Below, in pieces: positions 7,265 through 15,569 of a stretch of DNA of 21,363 bases (its first letter is position 1; every line of letters starts with the position of its first letter). Source of the stretch: Methanoregula sp. (lineage in GTDB: Archaea > Halobacteriota > Methanomicrobia > Methanomicrobiales > Methanospirillaceae); NCBI GenBank assembly GCA_023228295.1, contig JALOBP010000057.1, positions 1-21,363 on the forward strand. Reading direction: 5' to 3'. Both the position numbers and the translations under genes were made by a program. The notes beneath the pieces are model-generated. The model was not told where the DNA came from. It saw nothing but the letters and a program-made list of their open reading frames with translations, and did no database searches.

Positions 7265-10093
7265 GTGCACCTGATTGTTGCTGAAAAGAACATCTCTGCC
7301 CGGCGTATTGCCGAGATCCTCAGCAATGGAAAAAAGGTTGTCGAGAACAAGGATGCCGGTGTGTCCACGTACTCGTTTGGGGACACCGCTACGGTTGGGC
7401 TCCGGGGCCACGTGGTCGAGATCGATTTCGAACCCGGCTACTCGAACTGGCGGAGCGAACAATACACCCCCCGCAGCCTCATCGATGCAAAAACCATCAA
7501 GATCCCGACAGAAAAGCGGATTGTCTCCCACCTCCAGAGACTCTCGAAGACGGCCAACCGTGTCACCATTGCAACGGACTTTGATACCGAAGGGGAACTG
7601 ATCGGGAAAGAGGCCTATGAGTTGATCCGGGCTGCAAACAAAACGGTAACGATCGACCGGGCCCGGTTCTCTGCCATAACCTCGCAGGAACTGCACCATG
7701 CATTTACCAATACAACCGAGCTCGACTTTGCCCTTGCAGCTGCCGGGGAAGCACGGCAGTCCATCGACCTGATGTGGGGAGCCTCGCTCACCCGGTTCAT
7801 CTCGCTGGCAGCCCGCCGTGGCGGCCAGAATATCCTCTCGGTCGGCCGTGTCCAGAGCCCGACCCTCTCGATGATTGTTGACCGGGAAAAGGAGATCGAG
7901 GCGTTCGTTCCGGAAAAATACTGGCAGCTCGCCATCACCACCGAGAAGCGGGGCGAACTCATCGAGGCCCGGCATACCAATGGCCGGTTCCACGAGAAGG
8001 CAGCAGCCGAACAGGCCCGGGACCGGTCGCGTGAACCGCTGACGGTCACCGATGTCAAATTCGGCACCAAGCAGGACCATGCCCCGTCGCCGTTCGATAC
8101 CACGACCTACATCGTTGCCGCAGCCCGGCTCGGGTTCTCGGCCGCGAACGCGATGCGGATCGCCGAAGACCTGTACATGAACGGTTTCATCTCCTACCCG
8201 AGGACTGACAACACCGTCTACCCCCCGTCACTGGACATCACGGGAATCCTGGGCACTATCCGGAACTCCCCGTTCAGGAAGGACGTGGACTGGGTCCTCG
8301 CCAACCGCCGGGCAGTCCCGACCCGCGGCAAGAAGTCCTCAACCGACCATCCGCCGATCCACCCGACCGGCGGGGCCACAAAAGAGCTTCTTGGCGAGGA
8401 CGCATTCAGGATCTATGAACTGGTACTCCGCAGGTTCCTTGCAACCCTCTCGCCCGATGCGCAGTGGAAGACCCTGAAGATCCTTTTCGATGCCTGCGGT
8501 GAGGAATACACCACAACCGGCGGCCAGCTCATGGAACCGGGATGGCACGCGGTGTACCCGTTCTCCGAAGCCCGCGAAGTTATCCTTCCTGCATTTGAAG
8601 CGGGAGAGAAACTGCCGATAAGGAAGGTCAGCCTCGATGAGAAGGAAACCCAGCCCCCTGCCCGGTACACCCAGTCCAAGCTGATCCAGCGAATGGAAGA
8701 GCTCGGCCTTGGTACCAAGAGCACGCGGCACGAAGTGATTGCAAAACTCGTGTCCCGTAAATACGTGGAAGGCACCCCCCTGCGTCCCACGCTTGTCGGC
8801 CGTGTTGTCACCGAATCGCTCGAAACCTATGCCGATACCATCACCAAACCGGACATGACGGCAGCCATCGAAGCGCACATGCAGCTCATCAAGCAGAGCC
8901 AGCGGACGCGGGAGGACGTGATCAAGGAGTCCCGGGAAATTCTCCACCGTGCTTTCGACCAGCTCGAGGCAAATGAGCAGGTCATCGGGGACGATATCCG
9001 GGACCGGACCGCGGAGGAGATGAACCTCGGGAAGTGCCCGGTCTGCGGCGGGACGCTTGCCATCAAGCATATGCGGGGCAACTCCCAGTTCATCGGGTGT
9101 TCACGATACCCGGACTGCTCGTTCAACATCGGCCTTCCTATGGCCCAGTGGGGATTTGCCGTGCGTACCGATGAGGTATGCGGGATCCACCACCTCAATT
9201 TCGTGCGGCTTATCAGGAAAGGTGCCCGGCCGTGGGACATCGGCTGCCCCATGTGCCACCACATCAACTCCAACAAGGAGTCGCTTGCCGAGATCCCGGG
9301 CATGGCTGCCGAAATGATCGAGTCGATCCAGAAGCGGCACATCTACTCGGTAGCCGAACTGGCACGAAGCGTGCCGGAACAGCTCGCCAAAAAGCTGGAG
9401 ATCCCAAACGATGCAGCAGCGAAGATTGTCAGCGGTGCGGGAATCGTGCTTGAGAAACTCCGCAAGCGCACCGAATGCCGGAAGTTTATGCGTGACCGGA
9501 TCATCCCGAGGAAAGGGCGCAGTTCTTCCAAGATCCAGGCATCCCTCAAGGAATCCGGCATCATGGAACTTGCCGATCTTGCCCGGGCAGATGCTGCAAC
9601 GCTCAAAAAAGCCGGTATTAGTGATCAGGAGGCAGAGCAGCTTCTCAATGATGCGAAGATCGTGTACAACAGCCAGATCCTAAAAGAGATTGGGATTCCG
9701 GCCGTCAGCCGGAAGAAGTATATCAACGCCGGCGTCATCACCCCGGATGAATTCTGTGCCTCCACCCCGGGTGCCTTAAGCGAACTCACCGGTATGTCCC
9801 TCTCGACGGTCCAGCGGCACGTGGGACTTGTCTGTACCGCCTTGAACAAACCCGTGCCGAAGAAAACTCCCAAGCTCGCAGTTGAACGGGGCAAGAAGCA
9901 GCTCCTGGCGGTTAAAGGGCTCACTGAATCCATGCTCGACAAACTGTCCCGGGCCGGCATCACCGATACCGAATCGCTCCGCAGTGCTGATGCAAAAACC
10001 CTTGCCGGGAAGAGCGGTATTCCCGAGCTGAAGATTACCGGGTTCCAGAAGATCCTGCAGAAAAAAAAGGATAACCCGGTTATCCAGATCTAA
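7265..10093 (+). CDS. topA: DNA topoisomerase I (type IA) with helix-hairpin-helix tail
   Basis: A 942-residue type IA topoisomerase that relaxes negative supercoils by a transient 5'-phosphotyrosyl break. The TOPRIM domain has Glu7 and the DFD of ATDFDTEGE (Asp105, Asp107). The toroidal domain carries the catalytic Tyr311 in GFISYPRTDN. A C4 zinc finger follows (Cys591, Cys594, Cys612, Cys618), with a second Cys/His cluster at about 637-662 (VCGIHHL, GCPMCHH). Residues from about 675 to 940 contain several helix-hairpin-helix-like units, for example IPGMAAEMIESIQKRHIYSV and KGLTESMLDKLSRAGI-DTES, which probably add DNA contacts. The start is GTG, 5 bases after the gatB stop, with GGAGG 10 bases upstream. 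It is the last gene of the operon, and its 3' end faces the receiver gene. Confidence 0.95.
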   Translation: MHLIVAEKNISARRIAEILSNGKKVVENKDAGVSTYSFGDTATVGLRGHVVEIDFEPGYSNWRSEQYTPRSLIDAKTIKIPTEKRIVSHLQRLSKTANRVTIATDFDTEGELIGKEAYELIRAANKTVTIDRARFSAITSQELHHAFTNTTELDFALAAAGEARQSIDLMWGASLTRFISLAARRGGQNILSVGRVQSPTLSMIVDREKEIEAFVPEKYWQLAITTEKRGELIEARHTNGRFHEKAAAEQARDRSREPLTVTDVKFGTKQDHAPSPFDTTTYIVAAARLGFSAANAMRIAEDLYMNGFISYPRTDNTVYPPSLDITGILGTIRNSPFRKDVDWVLANRRAVPTRGKKSSTDHPPIHPTGGATKELLGEDAFRIYELVLRRFLATLSPDAQWKTLKILFDACGEEYTTTGGQLMEPGWHAVYPFSEAREVILPAFEAGEKLPIRKVSLDEKETQPPARYTQSKLIQRMEELGLGTKSTRHEVIAKLVSRKYVEGTPLRPTLVGRVVTESLETYADTITKPDMTAAIEAHMQLIKQSQRTREDVIKESREILHRAFDQLEANEQVIGDDIRDRTAEEMNLGKCPVCGGTLAIKHMRGNSQFIGCSRYPDCSFNIGLPMAQWGFAVRTDEVCGIHHLNFVRLIRKGARPWDIGCPMCHHINSNKESLAEIPGMAAEMIESIQKRHIYSVAELARSVPEQLAKKLEIPNDAAAKIVSGAGIVLEKLRKRTECRKFMRDRIIPRKGRSSSKIQASLKESGIMELADLARADAATLKKAGISDQEAEQLLNDAKIVYNSQILKEIGIPAVSRKKYINAGVITPDEFCASTPGALSELTGMSLSTVQRHVGLVCTALNKPVPKKTPKLAVERGKKQLLAVKGLTESMLDKLSRAGITDTESLRSADAKTLAGKSGIPELKITGFQKILQKKKDNPVIQI

Positions 10094-10110
10094 AATATTA
10101 TTTTTTTAAG
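10094..10110. terminator. T-rich stretch between convergent topA and receiver gene
   Basis: Only four bases separate the two stop codons. The sequence contains ATATTA followed by seven T on the plus strand, which can stop topA transcription inside the end of the receiver gene. No stem is visible, so this would be a T-run terminator of the archaeal kind. Confidence 0.4.
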
Positions 10111-10466
10111 GCAAGTTCTATTGCAACGCGGAGATCGTTGTCCTCGAACGGCTTGACAATGAACCCGTCAGGGCGTGTCGCTTTTGCCCGTTCCAGCGTT
10201 GGGCCATCGGAATGGGATGTGACATAAACGATCGGAATATTGAATCCTTTCTTGATCAACTTCGCCGTCTCGATACCATCGAGATCTCCCTGGATGTTGA
10301 TATCCATGAGGATCAGGTCCGGCTTGCTTTTCACCAGCATTTCCATTGCTTCTGCTCCGGTGGATGCCCGCCCGCAGACGGTGTAACCGAGATTGTTAAG
10401 GCGCCAGTCCGCCACTTTGGCTATAACATCATCATCTTCAACGAGAAGTATCTTTTCACCCGACAT
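10098..10466 (-). CDS. single-domain response regulator (receiver)
   Basis: A 122-residue CheY-like receiver domain with nothing attached. The acidic pocket is EDDD at 10-13, the phosphorylated residue is Asp55 (LILMDIN), the switch residues are Thr83 and Ser84 (YVTSHSD), and the conserved Lys105 sits in IVKPF. It therefore should accept a phosphoryl group but has no DNA-binding or enzymatic output, and must act by protein contact or as a shuttle. It lies 58 bases downstream of the histidine kinase on the same strand and is probably co-transcribed, so the kinase is its likely partner. GGGGA lies 5 bases before the ATG. Confidence 0.95.
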   Translation of the reverse strand: MSGEKILLVEDDDVIAKVADWRLNNLGYTVCGRASTGAEAMEMLVKSKPDLILMDINIQGDLDGIETAKLIKKGFNIPIVYVTSHSDGPTLERAKATRPDGFIVKPFEDNDLRVAIELALKK

Positions 10467-10524
10467 GGTTTCCCCTGCTTCCTGTATATGATCAAGAGAT
10501 TACCTGCTTTTAATGCTTATGTGT

Positions 10525-13353
10525 TTACTGCTCCTTAACAAAACGCCAGGTGCCGTTGGGGATCAGGATCTCGAACCGGGCACCGTGGCCGGGAATGCCG
10601 ATCTCCCTGATACGAATATCGGTGATCATGAGGATCTCCCGGGTGAGGAACAGCCCCATGCCTGTATTCCTGCCAACACCCCGCTCAAAGATCTCATCCT
10701 TGGATTTATAGGGTATCCCCTCGCCATTATCCTCGCAGATGAGGGAGATGCCCCTGTCGGAGACCTCGTAATAAAACCGGATAACGGATACGTGTTCCCC
10801 GTACCGGATTGCATTATCCACGAGGTTGTAAAAAACCTTCTCGAGCAGCGGATCGGCAAATACTTCAGTATTCTCGATATCAACAATGAATGACACGTCT
10901 GGCCGGCAAAAATTCCCGAAAGCACGGTTGACAATATCCCGGATATTCTGCCAGCAGGGAGCCCGTATACCGACATCCTGGTATTCTTTTGTAAAGGTAA
11001 TCTGCCGCTGGATAACCCGCCCGAGTTCCTTGATCTGGGTAAGAAGCTGGATACGTTCATCCTCATTACCGGTAGCCACTGCCATGTCCACGAGACCAAA
11101 AAGACCGGTGATGGTATTGAGGATATCATGGCGGGTTATGTTGTTCATGAGATTGAGTTTCTTGTTTGCCAACTGCACAGCATCCTCATCCCGCTTACGT
11201 TCGGTGATGTCGGTTATCGTCCCTGCATATCCCCGGATTTCCCCTCCGGGATTATACAGGGGAACGGCCTGGCAGTAGAACCAGATGATTGCTCCGTCAC
11301 TCCGGATAAAACGGGTCTCAGCTCTTGGCATCTGGTTGATCTGTATCTTCTGCTTGATCTCCTGTGCAACACGGACCTTGTCAAGAGGATGGAGAATTTC
11401 CGTCCAGCGGATTCCTTTCATTGCATCGAGGGTAAGCCCGGTCAACTCTTCCCACCGCTCGTTGACGTAGGTCAGCATCCCGTCATTTCCCGTCTCGAAC
11501 ACCCCTACCGGGGATGCATGGAGGATGCCGGACAGGCGTTCCCGGCTCTCCCGAAGCTCATGTTCGATCTGTTTCCTGGCCGTGTTGTCGATGAATGTCT
11601 CAAGGATGCACGAACGACCCTGCAACATCACCGGTATGACATACTTGATGACGGGGATCTCCCTGCCATCGAACGTCAGGATGGTGCTCTCGGCATCATT
11701 CACCTGATGGTGCAGGTCCGTTATCGGGCATTTTCCGCTTTCTGAAGAGCAGATAAAATTGTTACAGGTCCGGCCGATGATCTGGTCCTTGGTCGCCCCG
11801 ATCATCTCAAGGGCTGCCGGGTTCGCATCTACAATGTGGTGCGTCTCTTCATCGATAACAACAATCCCTACCCGCACCGACCAGAGAAGCGACTGGAGAT
11901 ATTCCTGGCTCTCTATCAGCGCTTCCTCAAGATCCACCCTTTCGGATATGTCGGTGATAATTCCCCGGAACCCGGTAACCGCCCCGTCACGGTGGATAGG
12001 TGCAATACAGATAAGGGCCCGCATCAGGATTTCTCCGGGCAGCCGGAAGCTGTAAATATCTCCGGGGGTTTTAATCCCATCCGGAGTCCTTGTCAGCATC
12101 CTGTCCAGCCGTTCAAAATCCCCGGGGATCAGGAAGCTCCGGAGGGTGAGTTCATCCTGTTTTTTCTGGTTGTTGACACTGAAGATCTCGGTACCTGCCC
12201 GGTTCAGGTAAAGGATGCGGCCGGACAAATCGATCTCGAAAATAATCTGGGGTAGCAGTTCTGCGAGCTCGCGAAAACGCCCCTCGCTTGCCAGGAGTCC
12301 CTTCCGTGTCTTCTCCATTGTCCCAAGCATCTGGTTGATTACGCCCGCCAGGTCTGCAAATTCATCATTGCCTGAAAGGGAAATCCGCTCGGAGATGTCG
12401 GTTCTGTTCCCGATCCCTGATACCTGTGCAATCAGTTCCATGATGCGGGAGAGCACCAGCCGGTCAAGGATGAACAGGACCGCGACTCCCAAAAACAGGC
12501 CTGCTGCAAGAACGACCAGGATATAATTGAGGGTTGTTGTCACTCCCTGCTGGAAGATGTCACGGTACTGGACGATCTGGAGAACAAGTGCATCATTCCC
12601 ATAAATATCCCTGATCAATGCATACCCGCCGATTTTGTCCTTGCCAAGGACCTTGATCCCCCGGCTGGATAAACCAGGTTTTCCCGCAAGCGTGGCGATG
12701 AGATCGGAAGGAAGCGCGGGATCATCCACCCGGGTGAAGAGAAGGGACGGGCTGGTGAGTTGTGCCAGCCGGGCTGTTTCAACAGAATCCAGGTACCGTC
12801 CCATGATGATGACCCCGCGGGGAGTACCGGAGTAATCAGATCGCGTGATCGGGCGGGATGCGACAATCATCACACCTTCGGGAAGTACGAGCATGCCCTC
12901 CGTCCCGCCATGGGGATTTGACATATACATGAGGGGAGTGCCCGGGCGGATCTGGTCAACGATTGAATCAGGGGCCATCACCATGGTCCTGTTCGTGGTA
13001 TCATACGCCCGGGCATAGACAATATCGCCGTTCGTGTCGGCGATAATAATGAGATTCATCCGGATATTACCAAAAGTCTCGGGAAGGAGATTTGTCCGGA
13101 GGTAATCCGGTTTATCCCCATTGACAAAATTCCATGTGTCATCCCATGACCCCCAGTCACCAGCAAGCGCAGAGATGGTTTGGGACTCTTCGGTGAGTGT
13201 ATTGACCGCCATGCTGACCTGCCTGTCCGTATAATCAATCTCAAGTGCGCTGTAACTTGAGAGCGACAATGCGGTGACTAAGATACTGATTATCGAGATT
13301 GAAAAAATCAGGAGAAAAATCAGTATCAGGCTTGTCTTTTCCTGGAGTTTCAT
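10525..13353 (-). CDS. membrane sensor histidine kinase, CHASE4-HAMP-PAS-PAS-PAS-HATPase
   Basis: A 942-residue kinase. Helix 1 (about 8-33) and helix 2 (about 276-298) enclose an extracytoplasmic CHASE4-like domain containing the tell-tale GDWGSWDDTWNF (65-76). HAMP (about 299-352) follows, then three PAS domains (about 355-475, 480-600, 603-725), each ending in a DITER-like PAC segment. The second PAS has three cysteines (530, 535, 542) in a CN4C-N6-C arrangement that could hold a metal, heme or disulfide. The H-box is NNITRHDILN (His742). The ATPase domain has the N-box NLVDNAIRYGE (about 843-853), G1 EDNGEGI and G2 GVGRNTGMGLFL. All catalytic motifs look intact. The ligand is unknown. It probably phosphorylates the adjacent receiver. 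TATA-like GTTTATTAT at about 13388-13398 is well placed upstream of the ATG. Confidence 0.94.
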   Translation of the reverse strand: MKLQEKTSLILIFLLIFSISIISILVTALSLSSYSALEIDYTDRQVSMAVNTLTEESQTISALAGDWGSWDDTWNFVNGDKPDYLRTNLLPETFGNIRMNLIIIADTNGDIVYARAYDTTNRTMVMAPDSIVDQIRPGTPLMYMSNPHGGTEGMLVLPEGVMIVASRPITRSDYSGTPRGVIIMGRYLDSVETARLAQLTSPSLLFTRVDDPALPSDLIATLAGKPGLSSRGIKVLGKDKIGGYALIRDIYGNDALVLQIVQYRDIFQQGVTTTLNYILVVLAAGLFLGVAVLFILDRLVLSRIMELIAQVSGIGNRTDISERISLSGNDEFADLAGVINQMLGTMEKTRKGLLASEGRFRELAELLPQIIFEIDLSGRILYLNRAGTEIFSVNNQKKQDELTLRSFLIPGDFERLDRMLTRTPDGIKTPGDIYSFRLPGEILMRALICIAPIHRDGAVTGFRGIITDISERVDLEEALIESQEYLQSLLWSVRVGIVVIDEETHHIVDANPAALEMIGATKDQIIGRTCNNFICSSESGKCPITDLHHQVNDAESTILTFDGREIPVIKYVIPVMLQGRSCILETFIDNTARKQIEHELRESRERLSGILHASPVGVFETGNDGMLTYVNERWEELTGLTLDAMKGIRWTEILHPLDKVRVAQEIKQKIQINQMPRAETRFIRSDGAIIWFYCQAVPLYNPGGEIRGYAGTITDITERKRDEDAVQLANKKLNLMNNITRHDILNTITGLFGLVDMAVATGNEDERIQLLTQIKELGRVIQRQITFTKEYQDVGIRAPCWQNIRDIVNRAFGNFCRPDVSFIVDIENTEVFADPLLEKVFYNLVDNAIRYGEHVSVIRFYYEVSDRGISLICEDNGEGIPYKSKDEIFERGVGRNTGMGLFLTREILMITDIRIREIGIPGHGARFEILIPNGTWRFVKEQ

Positions 13354-13387
13354 GGGGATCGCCGGGTATCATCCCGATTACGGTTAA

Positions 13388-13398
13388 AGGATAATAAA
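13388..13398 (-). promoter_or_regulatory. TATA-like box of the kinase-receiver operon
   Basis: Read on the minus strand, the sequence is GTTTATTATCC. Start of transcription would fall about 12-15 bases before the kinase ATG. A second TATA-like box, GGTATAAAAAAA (13421-13432), lies further up and could serve either strand. Judged by composition and distance only. Confidence 0.3.
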
Positions 13399-13623
13399 CT
13401 GTTCGACAGGCGTATCCGGTTTTTTTTATACCCTGATGAGGATACCTTTCCTGCGGCCATACCAGGTTTTTTTGGATGCGATGGGACCGGACCTGCCCGG
13501 CAGAGGCGGTTTTTCCTGTCCACAATTCTGCGGGATATCATTTTCTCGCTGGTTAAGCCTGCCCGTAACCGGTTTATGTGCCCGGTTAATGAGGAGGGAG
13601 CGCCAAACGTACTAGCGATTACG

Positions 13624-14310
13624 ATGAAATGGAAAGACTGGGTGCACGTGACCAAACTCGATCCTGACAAGCAGCTCGGGGCCGGGGACATCGGGGCAAT
13701 TGCTGCAAGCGGTACCGATGCCCTGATGCTCTCGGGTACCCTGAACGTGACGGAAGAGAACCTCTCCGCTCTTTTAAAGGAAGTGAAGGCCTACGACCTC
13801 CCGATCGTGATGGAACCGGCAGGGCCCGAAGCCGTGCTGATGAAAGGAATCGATCATGTCTTTGTCCCGAGCGTGATGAACACGACCGATGTGACCTGGA
13901 TCGTGGGCAAACACCGGGCCTGGGTGCAGATGCAGAAGGGTAAGATCCCGTGGGAGTATATCGTCCCCGAGGCCTATATCGTGCTCAATCCGGTGTCATC
14001 GGTGGGGAAGGTAACAAAAGCCGTCTGCGACCTGGATGCAGATGCGGTTGCAGCGTATGTGACCGTCGCCGACCGCTACTTCCATTTCCCGATTGTCTAT
14101 ATCGAGTACAGCGGTACGTTCGGGAACCCGGAGATCGTGAAGGCGGCATCGAATGCCATCGACAATTCCATCCTTTACTATGGCGGCGGGATCAACTCCG
14201 CGGAGAGAGCTGCCACGATGGGAAAATTTGCCGATACCATCGTTGTCGGCAACGCCGTGTATGACCAGGGTGCTGCCGTCCTGAAGGCAACCGTGGACGC
14301 GGTCCAGTAA
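13624..14310 (+). CDS. geranylgeranylglyceryl phosphate synthase
   Basis: The 228-residue product is a GGGP synthase (PcrB-like TIM barrel, PF01884). It joins geranylgeranyl diphosphate to sn-glycerol-1-phosphate, making the first ether bond of archaeal membrane lipids. Seen: WVHVTKLDPDK at the N-terminus (first strand, phosphate/Mg site), GTDALMLSGT, VMEPAGPEAV, PEAYIVLNPVSSVGKVTKA, FPIVYIEYSG and the phosphate-binding ILYYGGGINS near the C-terminus. ATG 13576 is in frame upstream, but it would add residues (CPVNEEGAPNV) that do not fit the start of the barrel, so ATG 13624 is preferred. It lacks a nearby ribosome binding site; GGTTTATG at about 13570-13577 may be the TATA box. It is transcribed away from the kinase gene and precedes trmJ by 8 bases. 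Confidence 0.93.
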   Translation: MKWKDWVHVTKLDPDKQLGAGDIGAIAASGTDALMLSGTLNVTEENLSALLKEVKAYDLPIVMEPAGPEAVLMKGIDHVFVPSVMNTTDVTWIVGKHRAWVQMQKGKIPWEYIVPEAYIVLNPVSSVGKVTKAVCDLDADAVAAYVTVADRYFHFPIVYIEYSGTFGNPEIVKAASNAIDNSILYYGGGINSAERAATMGKFADTIVVGNAVYDQGAAVLKATVDAVQ

Positions 14311-14318
14311 CTTTTTTT

Positions 14319-15080
14319 ATGCCCGAGATTGACATTGTCCTTGTCGAACCCCTCTACGATGGTAACGTGGGGTTTGCTGCACGGGTGATGAAGAACTTCG
14401 GGTTCACGCGGCTGGTGCTCGTCAACCCGTGCAAGCTGGGCGAGGAGGCGAAAGGCCGTGCATCGCATGCGCAGGACGTGCTGAAGGCTGCGGACATCTG
14501 CACCATCGAGGACGTGTTTGCCCGGAGTAACATCGTTATTGCAACGACCGGCGAGGTGAGCAAGTCGGTCTGTCACGCTATGCGGATGCCGTTCTATTCT
14601 CCAAAAGAACTCCGCGAGCGGATCAAGAATGTGGATGGTCGCATCTCCATCCTCTTTGGCCGGGAGAACTGGGGGCTCAACAACGAGGAGGTGAAGCGCA
14701 GCGATATGATCTGCACGATCCCGACTCACGAGATGTACCCGATCCTCAACCTCTCGCACGCGGTGGGCGTGGTCTGTTACGAGCTTGCGAACCTGCCGCT
14801 GCCGGAGATCCGGCTTGCCCCGCCGCAGGATATGGAGTACCTGTACCGGCATGTCAACCGGTACCTGGACGAGATTCACCACCCGCAGTTCAAGCGGGAG
14901 AATACCTTAATCCTCCTCCGCCGCATTCTCGGCCGGTGCAATCTTACCACCCGGGAGATGAGCACGCTGCACGGGCTGTTGCGCAGGAGCGAGTGGCATA
15001 TCGACCCGTCGCTGCTGGACAGGGACCGGACCGGGGCGGGGAATTTAAAAGTGTTTCGTGAAGATGAAGAGAAGTGGTAG
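14319..15080 (+). CDS. trmJ: TrmJ-like SPOUT RNA methyltransferase
   Basis: The 253-residue product belongs to the SPOUT/SpoU superfamily. The three knot motifs are clear: LVEPLYDGNVGFAARVMKN-FG at residues 8-28, ISILFGRENWGLNNEEV at about 110-126, and YPILNLSHAVGVVCYEL at about 141-157. TrmJ methylates the 2'-OH of nucleotide 32 in tRNA with SAM; archaeal TrmJ is known to act mainly on cytidine 32. Residues from about 170 to 253 form the C-terminal extension of this subfamily. The start ATG follows a run of seven T directly after the GGGP synthase gene and has no ribosome binding site, so the gene may have its own leaderless transcript or be read through. Confidence 0.88.
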   Translation: MPEIDIVLVEPLYDGNVGFAARVMKNFGFTRLVLVNPCKLGEEAKGRASHAQDVLKAADICTIEDVFARSNIVIATTGEVSKSVCHAMRMPFYSPKELRERIKNVDGRISILFGRENWGLNNEEVKRSDMICTIPTHEMYPILNLSHAVGVVCYELANLPLPEIRLAPPQDMEYLYRHVNRYLDEIHHPQFKRENTLILLRRILGRCNLTTREMSTLHGLLRRSEWHIDPSLLDRDRTGAGNLKVFREDEEKW

Positions 15081-15186
15081 GCGGGTATTCTCTCCAACTG
15101 CATTAGGCAGATGACAAATGGGGAGTACAGCCGGACGTCATCAACGGGCCCGAGGCCAGACGATCATCTTCACCAATGCCCGGCAA

Positions 15187-15238
15187 GATCGCCAGCCCAA
15201 GGCTGGGCCGTTACGCGGAGACCCGGCCAGCCCCCGGG
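15187..15238. repeat. 52-bp hairpin repeat, copy A
   Basis: This copy matches 16312-16363 in the same orientation at 48 of 52 positions. It begins GATC, and its core GGCTGG(G)CCG...CGGCCAGCC folds into a stem of about nine pairs with one bulged base; the segment ends CCCCCGGG. The bulged base is G here and A in the other copy, so the stem is unchanged. Together the copies bracket the toxin-antitoxin module. It could be a REP-like intergenic element or a recombination site. Confidence 0.8.
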
Positions 15239-15397
15239 TTTCAGAGGGGACTGCGTGGGACCTTCCTTCCGGTTCCGGATGAGTTGAGCCCATTCAATAA
15301 ACTCTCACTCTAGCAAAAGGTCCGGCACGTGATTTTCTCCGGGCCCCAAAAACGCCGGCACCTGCCGAACTTTTTACCCCCGCAAGGAGACTCCGAT

Positions 15398-15434
15398 ATC
15401 GGATCGATTGATCCAAGGCATTGTCAACGCAAGC
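15398..15434. repeat. 37-bp direct repeat, copy 1
   Basis: This is an exact match to 15470-15506. It contains the dyad GGATCGATTGATCC (five-pair stem, GATT loop) and ends GTCAACGCAAGC. The 35 bases between the copies are unique. Confidence 0.85.
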
Positions 15435-15440
15435 TGGAAC

Positions 15441-15450
15441 TATAAAATAT
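15441..15450 (+). promoter_or_regulatory. TATA box between the two 37-bp repeats
   Basis: TATAAAATAT lies in the spacer between the repeats. Transcription would start about 25 bases on, at about 15470, which is the first base of repeat copy 2. This could be the promoter of the MntA/HepT module, with about 100 bases of leader. Confidence 0.45.
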
Positions 15451-15469
15451 ACACAATCAAAACCAGAAA

Positions 15470-15506
15470 ATCGGATCGATTGATCCAAGGCATTGTCAAC
15501 GCAAGC
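15470..15506. repeat. 37-bp direct repeat, copy 2
   Basis: It is identical to copy 1. The pair has repeat 37 and spacer 35, dimensions typical of a one-spacer CRISPR array, but also of a duplicated operator around a promoter. No cas gene is in the window. Confidence 0.85.
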
Positions 15507-15569
15507 ACTATCAGTGAGAACGATCACCACATTACTAAGAAACAAACTCCTTGGAGACCGGATCCACCC

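Larger units (their letters stand above)
15081..15569. other. intergenic accessory patch with repeats
   Basis: There is no convincing gene in these 489 bases. They hold a hairpin-forming 52-bp repeat (15187-15238), an AT-rich segment, and a perfect 37-bp direct repeat pair (15398-15434 and 15470-15506) upstream of the MntA gene. The MntA frame is open back to 15408 and would run through the second repeat, but I see no coding character there. Confidence 0.6.

Noticed and set aside
15408..15569. N-terminal extension of MntA to 15408, running through the 37-bp repeat
   Set aside because: The frame is open but the added 54 residues have no similarity to nucleotidyltransferases and would double the repeat as peptide. 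The ATG at 15570 gives the normal family length.
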